Part shown: in pieces, positions 8,077-17,673 of the stretch
How the letters are laid out: each line of letters starts with the position of its first letter
Numbering within the stretch: position 1 is the first letter of the stretch
NCBI RefSeq assembly: GCF_003050615.1
Contig: NZ_NWBU01000007.1
Location: 1-64,000, forward strand
DNA: 64,000 nt
From: Sphingomonas oleivorans
GTDB lineage: Bacteria > Pseudomonadota > Alphaproteobacteria > Sphingomonadales > Sphingomonadaceae
Direction: 5' to 3'
Program-made: the position numbers and the translations under genes
Notes under the pieces: generated by a model
What the model was told of the DNA's origin: nothing
Databases searched by the model: none
Seen by the model: only the letters and a program-made list of their open reading frames with translations

Positions 8077-10287
8077 TTATCTGCGGCGTGAGCCGCTGTC
8101 TTCCTGCTCCGCCGGTGCGCCGCCATGGCGCCGCACATCCGCATCGAAGGGCGACCGCCACGGCAGCAGCGTGTAGACCTGCGGCCCCCGTTCCTTCAGC
8201 AGGCGGTTGATCGATCCGGCATAGGCCGCGCTCGCCTCCCCCATATTTTCGTCGCTTCTCAATATGTAAGGCGTAACGAGGAGCAGCAGCTCCACCTTGG
8301 CGCCCGTCATGGCATCCACCCGGAAGGCCTGGCCGATCAGCGGAATGTCCTTGAGCAACGGCACGCCCTTCTGCTCGCGCGAATAATTGTCCTGGATGAG
8401 CCCACCGATCACCGCGGTCATGCCTTCGCGCAGCGAAAGCTGGGTGGTGACGCTACGGTTGAGAATCAGCGGGCTTGCGATCGGCGAGGTGCGGTTGGGC
8501 TCCTGGCTCGAAACCTCCTGATAGAGCTCGATATCCACCCGATCCGCACCGTAGATCACCGGACGCATGTTGAGGATCACGCCGGTCTGGCGATACTGCA
8601 CCGTCTGCAGAATATCGGTGTCGCCATTGGTCTGGTTGCCGGCGGCGCGCTGCGACGTGATGATCGGCACGTCGCTGCCGATCAATATCTGCGCCTCGCT
8701 CCCCGAACGGGCCACCAGCCGGGGCGTGGACAGAATATTGAGATTGCGGTTCTGCGCGATCGCGTTGAGCGCGGCCTGCACGGTGCCGGTCGAGAAGACA
8801 CGCGTGAAGGTGGCGCCCAGCCCGCCCGGCTCGCGCGCCAGCCCGCCGCGCGTATCGGCGGTCACATCCCCGCCGAACAGCGCCGCATCGAGCAGCCATT
8901 CGATCCCGAAGCGCGTGTCGTCGGACAGCGTCACCTCCGCCACCGTGACCTGGACGAGCACCTGCTTGGGCGGCGTATCGAGCTGCGCCATCAGCGCGCG
9001 CAGCGTGGCGAACTCGCTGCGCTTGCCACGAAACAGCAGCCGGTTCCCGCCGGGATCGATGGTGATCCGGCCGTTGGTGACGGGCGCGCGCGCCGCGGCG
9101 GCATCCGCATTCATGTCGGGACGCGGCAGCGCGGATCGCTCGCCGGTGATCGGGATCGTCTTCGGCGTCTCTTCGGGCGCCCGTCCGCCGGGCGTCAACT
9201 GGGCGACGAGCGCGCCCAGCTCCGCGGCCGTCGTGTTTTCGACCGTATAGATGAACACGCCATCCTGATCGGCGAAAGCGCCAGGCGAATCCAGTTCGCG
9301 GATCCAGTAGAGCGCGCGCCGGAAAAGTTCGCGATCGGAAGCGAAGATCAGGATCGAGTTGGCGAAGGGCACCGGCAGGAAGCGCACGCCCGCCTCCGGC
9401 CCGATCGCAAAACCTTCCGTTGCGAGCACGGACCTGACCGTCTCCGCCAGCGCCTCCGCCGTCCAGAAGACGGGCTCGATCCGCGCGACCTGCCCGCCCG
9501 CAAAGCCTGGCTGGTCGAAGGTTTCGACCAATGCGATCGCCGATTCGACCTCGCGCGGATTGCCGCTGATGACGAGCGCATTGTCGCCCTCCTGTGCAAG
9601 GAAGCGGATCGCGCCGCGATCGCGATAGACGGTCTGAAGCACGTCCGTCACCGCACCCACGCTGACCGAGGAAAGACTGGCGAAGCGGATCACTGGCCGC
9701 GAGGCGGGCGGCGTTTCGGGAAGCGCGCGCGCCCGCATGAACAGTGGCGCGCGTGAGGAGAGCAGCTCGTCCTCCACGATCTGCACGACGCCATTCTCGA
9801 TCGCGACCGCCAGCCCATATTGGCGCAGCGCCGCCTGCACCATGGCGAAGAAGCGCCGGTTCGACATCGCGATTGGCCCGCTCAGCGCCACCAGATCCCG
9901 CCGCCGGGCAACATCGGGGCCGGTGAAATAGGGAAGCCCGAGCAGATCGCCGAACACGGTGTCGATGAACTGGGTCAACGGCTGCGGCGGCAATGTCGCC
10001 GCGATCGGCCGTTCGGGCAGCAGCGCCGCAATCTGCTCGGGCGTCACCTCTACGACAGGCTTGCCGCGCCCTTCGCCGGCTGCGGCGCGCGCATCGGGAG
10101 AAAGCAGCTTGATCCCCGTCGTCGGCGGCGCGCCTATGCCCGCTTCATCCGGCTTCGGGGCCGCAATGCGCTGTGCGGGCGCGACCGGACGCACCTCGAG
10201 CCGCGGAAATGACGTGCAGCCACCCAGCAGCGCGATGAGCAACAGCAGCGCCGGCCTGCTGCCGGTATTATCCGCCAATCGGTCCAT
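8077..10287 (-). CDS. gspD: Type II secretion system secretin GspD
   Basis: A 736-residue outer-membrane secretin. The ATG at 10287 has GGAGAGGGAGA just upstream; a longer in-frame extension to 10578 lies inside the preceding gene and is rejected. A lipoprotein signal ends at LLGGC (Cys24), so the protein is probably lipidated and may self-target to the outer membrane without a separate pilotin. N0/N1-type repeats follow (for example GDNALVISG), then the secretin core with SGSEAQILIGSDVPI and the C-terminal GVPLLKDIPLIGQAF signature. It is the last gene of the leftward gsp operon and overlaps the GspC-like gene by 20 bases. Confidence 0.92.
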   Translation of the reverse strand: MDRLADNTGSRPALLLLIALLGGCTSFPRLEVRPVAPAQRIAAPKPDEAGIGAPPTTGIKLLSPDARAAAGEGRGKPVVEVTPEQIAALLPERPIAATLPPQPLTQFIDTVFGDLLGLPYFTGPDVARRRDLVALSGPIAMSNRRFFAMVQAALRQYGLAVAIENGVVQIVEDELLSSRAPLFMRARALPETPPASRPVIRFASLSSVSVGAVTDVLQTVYRDRGAIRFLAQEGDNALVISGNPREVESAIALVETFDQPGFAGGQVARIEPVFWTAEALAETVRSVLATEGFAIGPEAGVRFLPVPFANSILIFASDRELFRRALYWIRELDSPGAFADQDGVFIYTVENTTAAELGALVAQLTPGGRAPEETPKTIPITGERSALPRPDMNADAAAARAPVTNGRITIDPGGNRLLFRGKRSEFATLRALMAQLDTPPKQVLVQVTVAEVTLSDDTRFGIEWLLDAALFGGDVTADTRGGLAREPGGLGATFTRVFSTGTVQAALNAIAQNRNLNILSTPRLVARSGSEAQILIGSDVPIITSQRAAGNQTNGDTDILQTVQYRQTGVILNMRPVIYGADRVDIELYQEVSSQEPNRTSPIASPLILNRSVTTQLSLREGMTAVIGGLIQDNYSREQKGVPLLKDIPLIGQAFRVDAMTGAKVELLLLVTPYILRSDENMGEASAAYAGSINRLLKERGPQVYTLLPWRSPFDADVRRHGGAPAEQEDSGSRRR

Positions 10288-10963
10288 TCTCCCTCTCTCC
10301 GGCTTGTTCTGCGACGCGTCCGGGCCTGGCCAGCCGCCGCCTTGGATGCGTGCTCGTCTCGATCGGCCCGGCCTGAATGGCGCCGGTAGCCGGCCGCTCC
10401 GCTGCTTCCGGCATGGCTGGAAGACTGGTCGCGGACGGGCCCGCGCCGATCGGAATGCGGCGCACCTCGCCCCGGCGCCGGAGGACGATGAAGGCGCTGT
10501 CGATATGGCTGAGCGCCCAGCCCTCCCGATAGGCATCGCCCGGCCGCAGCATCTGCCGCGCGCGTGGTGCTGCTCCATCGACGAGCAGCAGGGCTGGTCC
10601 GTCGGGCGGGCGCAGGACGGCGGTCAGATCCCGTCGCAAGATCGCTGCCACGTCTACAGGCGGGGGAGGCGAGCGAAGCGGAGGCCGCGCGACGGGCAAG
10701 GGGGCCGGCAGCGCTACCATCTCCTCGGGCACATCTGTTGGAGAGAAGCGCGCAGCGCCGATATCCAGCACGGCCAGCCGCTCGCGCGCGTCACGGATCG
10801 CTGCCTGCGGATGTGTGAGGCGCACGACGCGCGGCCCCCGCTCGGGCGCGGATGAAGCAAGCCGATAAGGGGATGGCGGCGCGATATAGCCCAGGCCGAA
10901 GCCGAGGAGCATGGTCGCCAGCGCTATCATCGCTGGCAGCGCAAATGATGCCACCGGCTTCAA
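10268..10963 (-). CDS. GspC-like inner-membrane protein of the type II secretion system
   Basis: A 231-residue protein with one N-terminal membrane segment (MIALATMLLGFGLGYIA), a proline-rich linker, and a compact domain with RPGDAYREGWALSHID followed by a short basic strand. This matches the HR (secretin-contacting) domain of GspC or PilP proteins. No PDZ or coiled-coil domain follows; the tail is short and low-complexity. Position between gspM and gspD supports a role linking the inner-membrane platform to the secretin. GspN is an alternative name for such a protein; assignment is by layout and weak motif. Confidence 0.6.
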   Translation of the reverse strand: MKPVASFALPAMIALATMLLGFGLGYIAPPSPYRLASSAPERGPRVVRLTHPQAAIRDARERLAVLDIGAARFSPTDVPEEMVALPAPLPVARPPLRSPPPPVDVAAILRRDLTAVLRPPDGPALLLVDGAAPRARQMLRPGDAYREGWALSHIDSAFIVLRRRGEVRRIPIGAGPSATSLPAMPEAAERPATGAIQAGPIETSTHPRRRLARPGRVAEQAGERENGPIGG

Positions 10964-11529
10964 GGCGCATTTCCCGAAGGCAGATAGGGAATCCGCACCG
11001 CAAGGCTGAACCGTGGCAAACTTGCCGTTTCGCTCAGTTCCATGGCGACCGGCTCGATATAAAGATCTGCCGCCCCGATCTCGTCGAGCAGCGCGAGGAA
11101 CGACGTCCGATCGAAATCGCCTTCGACCACGACCATGAGCGTCTGGCTATCGCGATCCGCCAGCGCCGGCGGATCGAGCAGGACCCGCAGATTGGCGATT
11201 CCCGCGAGCCGTGCCATGGCGCCGAGCTCGCTTTGGGCGCGCATCTGCGCGATCGCGAACGTCCGTTCCATCAGGGCCCAGTCCCGCGCCTTCTCCGCCT
11301 CGCTCCGCGCCCCCTGGCGCAAGGTGCTGCTGGAAAGAGTGCGCTGGCGCTCCTCGGCCTCGATGCGCATCATCCGTGCGTCCATGGCGGCGTCGGCGGC
11401 GGAGCGGGCATGATCCTGGGCATCGACGGTCCAGCCGAGCGCGGCGATGGCGGCCAGCCCCGCCGCCATCGCCCTTTCCCGGGGGGACAAGGCCCGCAGC
11501 CACGCGACGAGAGCGGCGCCTCGCCTCAT
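10960..11529 (-). CDS. gspM: GspM-like type II secretion protein
   Basis: A 189-residue protein: short cytoplasmic start, one membrane segment (AMAAGLAAIAALGWTV), then a helical and ferredoxin-like periplasmic part. Beginning WLRALSPRERAM is typical of GspM, which has a WxxLSPRER-like N-terminus. GspM partners GspL in the inner-membrane platform. Four-base ATGA overlaps join it to the GspC-like gene and, at 11526-11529, to gspL. Confidence 0.75.
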   Translation of the reverse strand: MRRGAALVAWLRALSPRERAMAAGLAAIAALGWTVDAQDHARSAADAAMDARMMRIEAEERQRTLSSSTLRQGARSEAEKARDWALMERTFAIAQMRAQSELGAMARLAGIANLRVLLDPPALADRDSQTLMVVVEGDFDRTSFLALLDEIGAADLYIEPVAMELSETASLPRFSLAVRIPYLPSGNAP

Positions 11530-12629
11530 AGCGCGCCATCCATCGGCGCCGCCACGCGGGCGGGCCGTCCGCCCTTCATCACGTCCGCCTGAAGGACGAT
11601 GCTTCCATCGATGCCCGTGGGCCGTTCGGAAACGGCAGCGAAACAGGGATGCTCCTCGATGCTGGACGCCACATCGCGGATCGAGACATGATCGGGCAGA
11701 TCGAGGATCTCGACGCGAAATTCCGTCTCGTCGATCCGCCAGTCGCCGGTTTGCACCCCGAAGCTCCGCAGGATCGCGAAGGCGTCGGCGGCGATGCCGA
11801 GCGGGTCGGCCGGCACCGTCTGGGCCGCGAAGTCGCGGGCGATCGCGAGATCGCGGAGCATGTGCGCCTGCCCGACATCGAGCGCGCCCAGCCTGCGCAC
11901 CTGCTCCGCCCGCGCCAAGTCCGCCCGCGCATCCCCGGCATAACGCAGGGTCTGCCCCATCGACCAGCTTGCGACGCCGGCACCGGCCAAGGCGAGCAAC
12001 AGGGCCGATCGTTCGATCTGCGGCCAGCCCAAGCCGGGACGCAGCCGCGCTGGCAGCGCGCCGATCACGGGCGGCAGGGACGACGGCTCGGGATCGGGCG
12101 GCTGCCAGGCAGCCGGATCGTCATGCTCGATCCCCATCCGGAAGGCGACCCAACTCCCCTCCTCGAAGGGCCGGCGCCGCCAGGCGGAGGCCTGCAATGC
12201 GCCGCCGCTCCAATATTGCGCCTCATAGCCATCGGCCACCCGGCGTTGCAGCCATCCCGCACCGGACGGCTGCAACAGCGTTTCAGGCAGCAGCCGGTCC
12301 GCGACATAGCGCCAGCGCCCGTCGATGAGCGCCCGCACCTGATCGGCATCCCACCACCAGATGGCGGCGCCGGCCGGATGGCGCTGCAGCAGCGCATCGC
12401 TCGATCGGAAGGGTGCCCGCGTTTCCGTATGGAAGCGCGCCGCGCGCTCCACCTGCCTGCCGCGCATGCCCTGCGGCACGGCGAACAGATGGAATCGGCA
12501 AAGCGCCCGGCTCAGTATCAGCATGAGCGCGCCAGCGGGATCGACGGTGGCGCCATCAGGCCCGACAATCTCACCATTTTCGCGCAGCAAGCAGAGCCGG
12601 GCTGATCGGAAACGGGCTCCCAACGCCAT
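11526..12629 (-). CDS. gspL: GspL-like type II secretion protein
   Basis: A 367-residue protein. I choose the ATG at 12629 because AAAGGAG lies five bases upstream; an upstream ATG at 12647 has no such site. The N-terminal two-thirds resemble the actin-like cytoplasmic domain of GspL (WWWDADQVRALIDGRW), followed by a weak membrane segment (SALLLALAGAGVASW) and a ferredoxin-like periplasmic domain. GspL recruits the GspE ATPase to the membrane. The 5' end overlaps the 3' end of gspK by 59 bases, unusually long for this operon. Confidence 0.75.
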   Translation of the reverse strand: MALGARFRSARLCLLRENGEIVGPDGATVDPAGALMLILSRALCRFHLFAVPQGMRGRQVERAARFHTETRAPFRSSDALLQRHPAGAAIWWWDADQVRALIDGRWRYVADRLLPETLLQPSGAGWLQRRVADGYEAQYWSGGALQASAWRRRPFEEGSWVAFRMGIEHDDPAAWQPPDPEPSSLPPVIGALPARLRPGLGWPQIERSALLLALAGAGVASWSMGQTLRYAGDARADLARAEQVRRLGALDVGQAHMLRDLAIARDFAAQTVPADPLGIAADAFAILRSFGVQTGDWRIDETEFRVEILDLPDHVSIRDVASSIEEHPCFAAVSERPTGIDGSIVLQADVMKGGRPARVAAPMDGAL

Positions 12630-13659
12630 GCTGACTCCTTTCGGCATATTCGGCGGGCCCGCGCCTGAGCGGCGCCACCTCCACGATCAGCGGCCGGTCG
12701 CGGCCTTCCTCGGCGAAGGTCAGGCGGGCTTCATAATGATAGGGATCGGTCTTCCCGCCCCTATCGATCCGCGCGCGAAACCGGATCTGCCGCGCGGGCA
12801 GTCCACCTATCGGCGCGATGCCGCCGGCAAGGCTGAGCCCCGTCAGCCGCGCGACATCGGCAAGCGACTGCATCGCCACCTTTTCCCGCGCGGCAAGGAT
12901 CAGCCCCGCATCCCGGGCGTCGAGACCGAGCGTCGCCTGAAGCGCATCCGACGGCGCGCTGTTGAGATTGAAACGCTGCATCGGGGGCAGCGCCGCCACC
13001 CTGTTCTGCAGGCGCGATCCCTGGATAGAGGAAAGTGCGTCCCGCCAGCCAGCCACAGCCTCAACGCCGCTCCTTTCCTCCAGCGGCGCGTCTTGCGGTA
13101 TCGGCAGGCCAGCCCTGCGATAACCCATCCGCTCGACGCCGTTCAGCCGCCGCAGATCGTCGCCATCGGTATAATCGGCGAGGGCGGCCGCCATGTGGCG
13201 CGCCTTCGTCTCGGCCACGCCGAAGCGGGTCAGCAGCCGCGAAACGGCGCCCTCGTCGCCGCTATTGAGATTGACCAGCCCCGCTTCATCCTGAACCTCC
13301 ACTTGGAGCATCGGGCCCGCATCGATATGATAGGCCCGGCCGTCGAACAGCAGCGGATGCACGATCCGTCCCGCGGCGGCCCGCATCCCCCGCTCCATGG
13401 GCGTCAGCACGCCCGACGGCCCCAGCCGGTCGCCGCCGACCCTGAGGCCCCGCTGATCGAGCGGCTCGGTCAGGAGCAGATGGGCCAGCCGCGCCTCGGC
13501 CGTGGTCGCGGCAATCTCCAGCGCCAGCCTTTCGCGCAGATCCCGAAGCGCACCATTGCGTCCGTCGCCGCTATCAGCCGCGACGATGATCGACAGGCTC
13601 AGAAGCGCAGTCGCGAGCGCCAGTGACGGCAGCACGAAACCCTGCTCATGCGCCATCAT
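12571..13659 (-). CDS. gspK: Type II secretion minor pseudopilin GspK
   Basis: A 362-residue protein with an N-terminal prepilin-like hydrophobic helix after a short leader (MMAHEQGFVLPSLALATA). It has the GspK features: an inserted alpha domain with DEAGLVNLNSGDEGAV and the later FNLNSAPSDALQATLGL. GspK caps the pseudopilus tip with GspI and GspJ. The start at 13659 overlaps the gspJ stop as ATGA. The residue after the glycine is Phe, as needed for GspO/PilD processing, although the usual Glu at +5 is replaced by Ser. Confidence 0.85.
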   Translation of the reverse strand: MMAHEQGFVLPSLALATALLSLSIIVAADSGDGRNGALRDLRERLALEIAATTAEARLAHLLLTEPLDQRGLRVGGDRLGPSGVLTPMERGMRAAAGRIVHPLLFDGRAYHIDAGPMLQVEVQDEAGLVNLNSGDEGAVSRLLTRFGVAETKARHMAAALADYTDGDDLRRLNGVERMGYRRAGLPIPQDAPLEERSGVEAVAGWRDALSSIQGSRLQNRVAALPPMQRFNLNSAPSDALQATLGLDARDAGLILAAREKVAMQSLADVARLTGLSLAGGIAPIGGLPARQIRFRARIDRGGKTDPYHYEARLTFAEEGRDRPLIVEVAPLRRGPAEYAERSQHGVGSPFPISPALLAARKW

Positions 13660-14243
13660 AAAAGCCCGGGATTGGCCACGCTCTGCCCGCTGCCGGCCTG
13701 CTCGATCCAGACATGATCGACATGGCCGGCGCGCAGCAGGGTCAGCCGCACCAGCGGCAATATCGGCCGCGCCTGCCCACAGGCGGCAGGCGGCCAGCGA
13801 TCGTGCCACAGCCGGCCATCCTCGCTATAGGCGAAGCGCGCCTCTCCCCGCCGCCATGCGAGGATCGGCACGTCGCGTCCATTTCTGTCGCAATGCAGCG
13901 CCCCGCCGCCCGCCTTGTGGACCAGCCGCAGCCGGACGGTCTTTCCGCCACCGCAGCCGCGCGACTCGACATAAGTGAGCGCCAGATTGAGCGTATCGAC
14001 GCTACCCGCGAGGGAAGCGGTCGGGTGCCCCGCATGCAGCAGGCGCCTGAATTCCGTCTCGGCGCGCGCCCGCTCGGCGCTATCCAGCGCCCGGTCGGCA
14101 AGCCCGAAATTGTCCCGCACGCCGCGCGATGCCGCGCCGAAAACAATGCCCATGATAAGCGCGCAAATCGCCAGCATCACCAGCATCTCGACAAGCGAGA
14201 AGCCGGTCGCATCGGACCTGCGATCAAGTCGCGGGCATGTCAC
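13656..14243 (-). CDS. gspJ: Type II secretion minor pseudopilin, GspJ-like
   Basis: A 195-residue type IV pilin-like protein. The leader ends at ATG|FSLVEMLVML with Glu at position 5, the classical prepilin peptidase site. The start is uncertain: GTG at 14243 gives a 13-residue leader; the frame is open further upstream, but that would overlap gspG heavily. Its place between gspG and gspK and its length favour GspJ; GspH is possible. Four-base overlap with gspK. Confidence 0.75.
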   Translation of the reverse strand: MTCPRLDRRSDATGFSLVEMLVMLAICALIMGIVFGAASRGVRDNFGLADRALDSAERARAETEFRRLLHAGHPTASLAGSVDTLNLALTYVESRGCGGGKTVRLRLVHKAGGGALHCDRNGRDVPILAWRRGEARFAYSEDGRLWHDRWPPAACGQARPILPLVRLTLLRAGHVDHVWIEQAGSGQSVANPGLL

Positions 14244-14712
14244 GACCGTCTCCGAAATAAATGTCGGCGGCAATCCCCACGCCGCCCGCGCTGCCATCCG
14301 CGCCCAGACTGCCTATGCGGGGCCGGCCATCGGGGCTGGCGGGCGCCTGATAGACATAGGGACGTCCCCATGGATCTCGCGGAAGCCCGCTATCCAGATA
14401 GGGGCCCTCCCAAATCTCCTCCTGCACCGTGCCGGACGGCGCCTCGACGAGCAGCTTCAGCCCTTCCTGATCGCTGGGATAGCGCCCCAGATCCAGCCGC
14501 ATCGTTTCCAGCGAGGCGGCAAGCGATCGTATCTGCACCCGCGCGGCGCTCGCCTTGGATCGGTCGAGCTGCGCCATCAGCCGCGGGCCCACAAAGGCCG
14601 CCACGAGGCCGATGATCGCCACCACGATCAGCATTTCCACCAGCGTGAAGCCGGACGCATCCCGCAAATGCGGTGAATGATGCGGCCACCCCGTGCTTCC
14701 CCTCCTCGCCAT
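14224..14712 (-). CDS. gspG: Type II secretion major pseudopilin GspG
   Basis: About 160 residues. SG|FTLVEMLIVVAIIGL is the prepilin cleavage site and N-terminal helix. The body has the GspG signature: LGRYPSDQEGLKLL, WEGPYLDSGLPRDPWG and the C-terminal GSLGADGSAGG loop that binds calcium in relatives. It polymerises into the pseudopilus that pushes substrates through GspD. The start is uncertain: the ATG at 14712 has only a weak ribosome site and gives a 22-residue leader; a TTG six codons before the cleavage site would give a leader of normal length. First gene of the leftward operon, divergent from gspE. Confidence 0.88.
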   Translation of the reverse strand: MARRGSTGWPHHSPHLRDASGFTLVEMLIVVAIIGLVAAFVGPRLMAQLDRSKASAARVQIRSLAASLETMRLDLGRYPSDQEGLKLLVEAPSGTVQEEIWEGPYLDSGLPRDPWGRPYVYQAPASPDGRPRIGSLGADGSAGGVGIAADIYFGDGRDMPAT

Positions 14713-14872
14713 GGGCGGAACTGTCGAGCCGCACCGCCCGATCGACAAGCAGCGCCGATACGGGATCGTATAGGCTGCGTCGGGGATTACGGCTCAACTA
14801 CATGATCCCTAGTCGGTCTTGGATACCGAGCCGCCGCGCGAGGCATATTCTTGCGCCGGAGGTCGACCTGAG

Positions 14873-16459
14873 ATGCGACGGATCGCCGAAATGCTGCTCG
14901 CGCGCGGCCTCGTCACCGAACGGGATCTTGATGATGCCGCGGCGCTTCAGCGGCACACGGGCAGCACTCTCCCCTCCGCGCTCGTCCGCCTCGGCGCGCT
15001 CGCCGAGGAGAATCTGCTCCTCATATTATCCGAGGAGCTCGGCATGCCGCTCCTCGGACGGGCCGAGCTGCCCGCCAGCGCGGCGGTCGCCGAGGCGATC
15101 GAGCGGCTTCACATTCCGCTCGGTTGGCTCGCCGAGAAGCAGGCGGTGCTATGGTTCGAGGGCATGGGTGCGGAGGAACGGCTCTGCCTCGCCGGTCCGC
15201 GTGCTTATGATGCCGAGCTGCAGGAAGCCGCCGAACAGGGCCATGACGCACCCGCCCGCCTCCATCTCGTTGCCAGCGAAGCGATAGCGCCCCTGCTCGC
15301 AGCACTGGGCGAGGAGGCACAAACCGAAGCGGCCGCGGCGTCCATCTCCACCCCCTCACGGCTCCGCGAGCTGGCGGAGGAGGCGCCCGTCATCGATTTC
15401 GTCAATGCCATGTTCGCCGAAGCCGTCGCCCGCCGCGCGAGCGACATTCATGTCGAGCCGTTCGAGGATGTCATGACCGTCCGGCTACGGGTCGACGGCC
15501 TGCTCGTGCCCTGGCGCTCCGCCCCGCGCACGAGCTTCGATGCGGTGGCCTCGCGCATCAAGCTGCTGTCGGAAATGGACATCGCCGAACGCCGCCTGCC
15601 GCAGGACGGCCGCCAGAGCATCCGCATGGCGGGCCAGGATATCGATGCGCGCGTCTCCTCGCTCCCCACCGTCTGGGGCGAATCGATCGTGCTGCGCTTC
15701 CTCGGCAAGACGCGCGACCTGCCGACGCTCACCGGCCTCGGCCTGTCCGACGAGGATGCCGCCCGCCTGCTCGCGACGATCGCGAAGCCGAACGGCATAG
15801 TGATCGTCTCCGGCCCCACTGGATCGGGCAAGACGACGACCGTCTACCGCCTGATCAGCCATCTCAACGACGGCGTGCGCAAGATCGTGACGATCGAGGA
15901 TCCCGTCGAGATCGATTTTCCCGGCGTGCTCCAGATGAATGTACGGGCCGATATCGGCCTCAGCTTTGCCGCCGGGTTGCGATCGATCCTACGCCAGGAT
16001 CCCGACGTGATCTTCATCGGCGAGATACGCGATTCCGAAACCGCCCGGATTGCCGTGCAGGCCGCGCTGACCGGGCATCTCGTAATCTCCACCGTCCACA
16101 CCGATTCCGCGGTGGCCGCGATCACGCGGCTGCTCGATCTTGGCCTCGAGGATTTTCTGCTGGCCGATGTGCTGACGGGCCTCGTGGCGCAACGGTTGCT
16201 TAGGCGGCTCTGCACGGAATGTGGCGGCACCGGCTGCGCGCAGTGCGGCGATAGCGGCTATCGCGGACGCATCGGCGCTTTCGAGGTGGTGACGCTCGAC
16301 GCGCCGCTCCGCGCCGCAATCCGCAGCCGGGCATCGCAGGACGAGCTGCTCGCCATTGCCCGGGCGAGCGGCCTGCGCACCATGCAGGAGGATGCCGCGC
16401 TCAAGACGCGGCGCGGCGAGACGAGCCTCGGCGAGCTCCGTCGCGTGCTCGGCGGATGA
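14873..16459 (+). CDS. gspE: Type II secretion ATPase GspE
   Basis: A 528-residue cytoplasmic ATPase. The ATG at 14873 has GGAGG ten bases upstream, and the protein begins MRRIAEMLLARGLVTE as the family does. Motifs in order: N1 domain with EELGMPLL; RRASDIHVEP near residue 188; Walker A GPTGSGKTTT near 313; Asp box and Walker B DPDVIFIGEIRD; and the tetracysteine zinc element LCTECGGTGCAQCG near the C-terminus. It powers pseudopilus assembly. It overlaps gspF by four bases. Confidence 0.93.
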   Translation: MRRIAEMLLARGLVTERDLDDAAALQRHTGSTLPSALVRLGALAEENLLLILSEELGMPLLGRAELPASAAVAEAIERLHIPLGWLAEKQAVLWFEGMGAEERLCLAGPRAYDAELQEAAEQGHDAPARLHLVASEAIAPLLAALGEEAQTEAAAASISTPSRLRELAEEAPVIDFVNAMFAEAVARRASDIHVEPFEDVMTVRLRVDGLLVPWRSAPRTSFDAVASRIKLLSEMDIAERRLPQDGRQSIRMAGQDIDARVSSLPTVWGESIVLRFLGKTRDLPTLTGLGLSDEDAARLLATIAKPNGIVIVSGPTGSGKTTTVYRLISHLNDGVRKIVTIEDPVEIDFPGVLQMNVRADIGLSFAAGLRSILRQDPDVIFIGEIRDSETARIAVQAALTGHLVISTVHTDSAVAAITRLLDLGLEDFLLADVLTGLVAQRLLRRLCTECGGTGCAQCGDSGYRGRIGAFEVVTLDAPLRAAIRSRASQDELLAIARASGLRTMQEDAALKTRRGETSLGELRRVLGG

Positions 16460-17673
16460 GCGAAGCCCCGGCCACGCGCCGCCGCTTCCGCTACACCGCC
16501 CGCACCTTGGCAGGCGATAGGATCGCGGACAGCATCGCCGCGCCCGATCGCGTCACGGCGCTTCGCCAGCTCGCGCGCGCCGATCTGGTCGTGATCGACA
16601 TCGCCGAAACGGGCACCGGAACGGGCACACGGCGCAGCGCCGCGCTCCATGCCCAACGGCTCCTCATCATGCGCCAGTTCGCGGTGATGCTGCGTGCCCG
16701 GGTAGAGTTGCTCGAGGCAATCGAGTCCATCGCCTCGGGCCTTGCCGATCGCACGCTCAGGGACGGGCTACGCGAAATCGCCGCCGGGCTGCGCCGCGGC
16801 GACCGGCTGGCCAAGGCATTCGCGACGGGCCTGCCCGGTTTCCCAGACCATATCTATGCGCTGCTCGAAGCCGGCGAGACGACGGGACGGCTCGACCGGG
16901 TGATCGACGAGGCGGTCTCTGAGCTCGCCGTCGAAGCACGGGTCGCGCGTGAACTCCGCACCGCGCTCGCCTATCCGCTATTCCTGATGGGCGCGGGGTT
17001 GCTCGTCATCCTGTTCATGTTCCTGATCGTCGTTCCCCGTTTTGCCGCGATGATCGGCTCGCGGCGGGACAGTCTCGAAGGTCTGCCCGCGTTCGTGCTC
17101 GGCATCGGGGAAGCGGCCCAGGCGCATGGGCTGGGGATCCTCCTTGCCGCGATCCTGCTTGGCATTGGCGGCCATGCGCTGGGCTTCAGCGCCGCCGGCA
17201 AGCGCATGCTCCTGCCGCTGATCGAGCGGCTGCCCATCCTGTCCGGCCTTGTCGCCGCGCGCCAATGCGCCAGCTGGGCGCGGATCATGGCCTTTGCCAT
17301 CGGTGCGGGTGTCGGCCTGCTGGAAGCCTCGACGCTGGCGCTCGCGGCGCTGCCCGACGGGCGCTTCCGGGCAGCGCTGGCACATGCGGCGCGCGGCTTC
17401 CGCGCAGGCAAGACGGTCGCCGACGCGCTTGCCGAGACAGGCGCCATCGGCGCGATGGATGTCAGCCTGCTCCGGGCCGGGCAACGATCGGGTGCCCTGG
17501 CCGAAATGTTCGGGCTGATCGCCGATTATCATCAGGAACGGCTGCACGAAGCGCTCAAACGCGCCAGCATGGTGGTGGAGCAGCTGGCGATCATTCTCGT
17601 CGCCGCCGCGATCGGCACGATCGTGCTGAGCCTGGTGAGCGCCATGACGAGCGTCTACGAAGCCGTCCAATGA
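16456..17673 (+). CDS. gspF: Type II secretion inner-membrane platform protein GspF
   Basis: A 405-residue protein with two T2SSF domains. Membrane segments lie near residues 172-196 (AYPLFLMGAGLLVILFMF), 219-237, and at the C-terminus (LAIILVAAAIGTIVLSLV). LLEAGETTGRLD and LLRAGQRSGALAEMF are the paired family signatures. It forms the centre of the assembly platform that GspE drives. ATGA overlaps with both neighbours show a translationally coupled gspE-F-I operon. Confidence 0.92.
   Translation: MSEAPATRRRFRYTARTLAGDRIADSIAAPDRVTALRQLARADLVVIDIAETGTGTGTRRSAALHAQRLLIMRQFAVMLRARVELLEAIESIASGLADRTLRDGLREIAAGLRRGDRLAKAFATGLPGFPDHIYALLEAGETTGRLDRVIDEAVSELAVEARVARELRTALAYPLFLMGAGLLVILFMFLIVVPRFAAMIGSRRDSLEGLPAFVLGIGEAAQAHGLGILLAAILLGIGGHALGFSAAGKRMLLPLIERLPILSGLVAARQCASWARIMAFAIGAGVGLLEASTLALAALPDGRFRAALAHAARGFRAGKTVADALAETGAIGAMDVSLLRAGQRSGALAEMFGLIADYHQERLHEALKRASMVVEQLAIILVAAAIGTIVLSLVSAMTSVYEAVQ

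Noticed and set aside
8125-9756. 543-codon plus-strand frame over gspD
   Set aside because: Antisense of the secretin; arginine/histidine-rich composition typical of a GC-rich complement.
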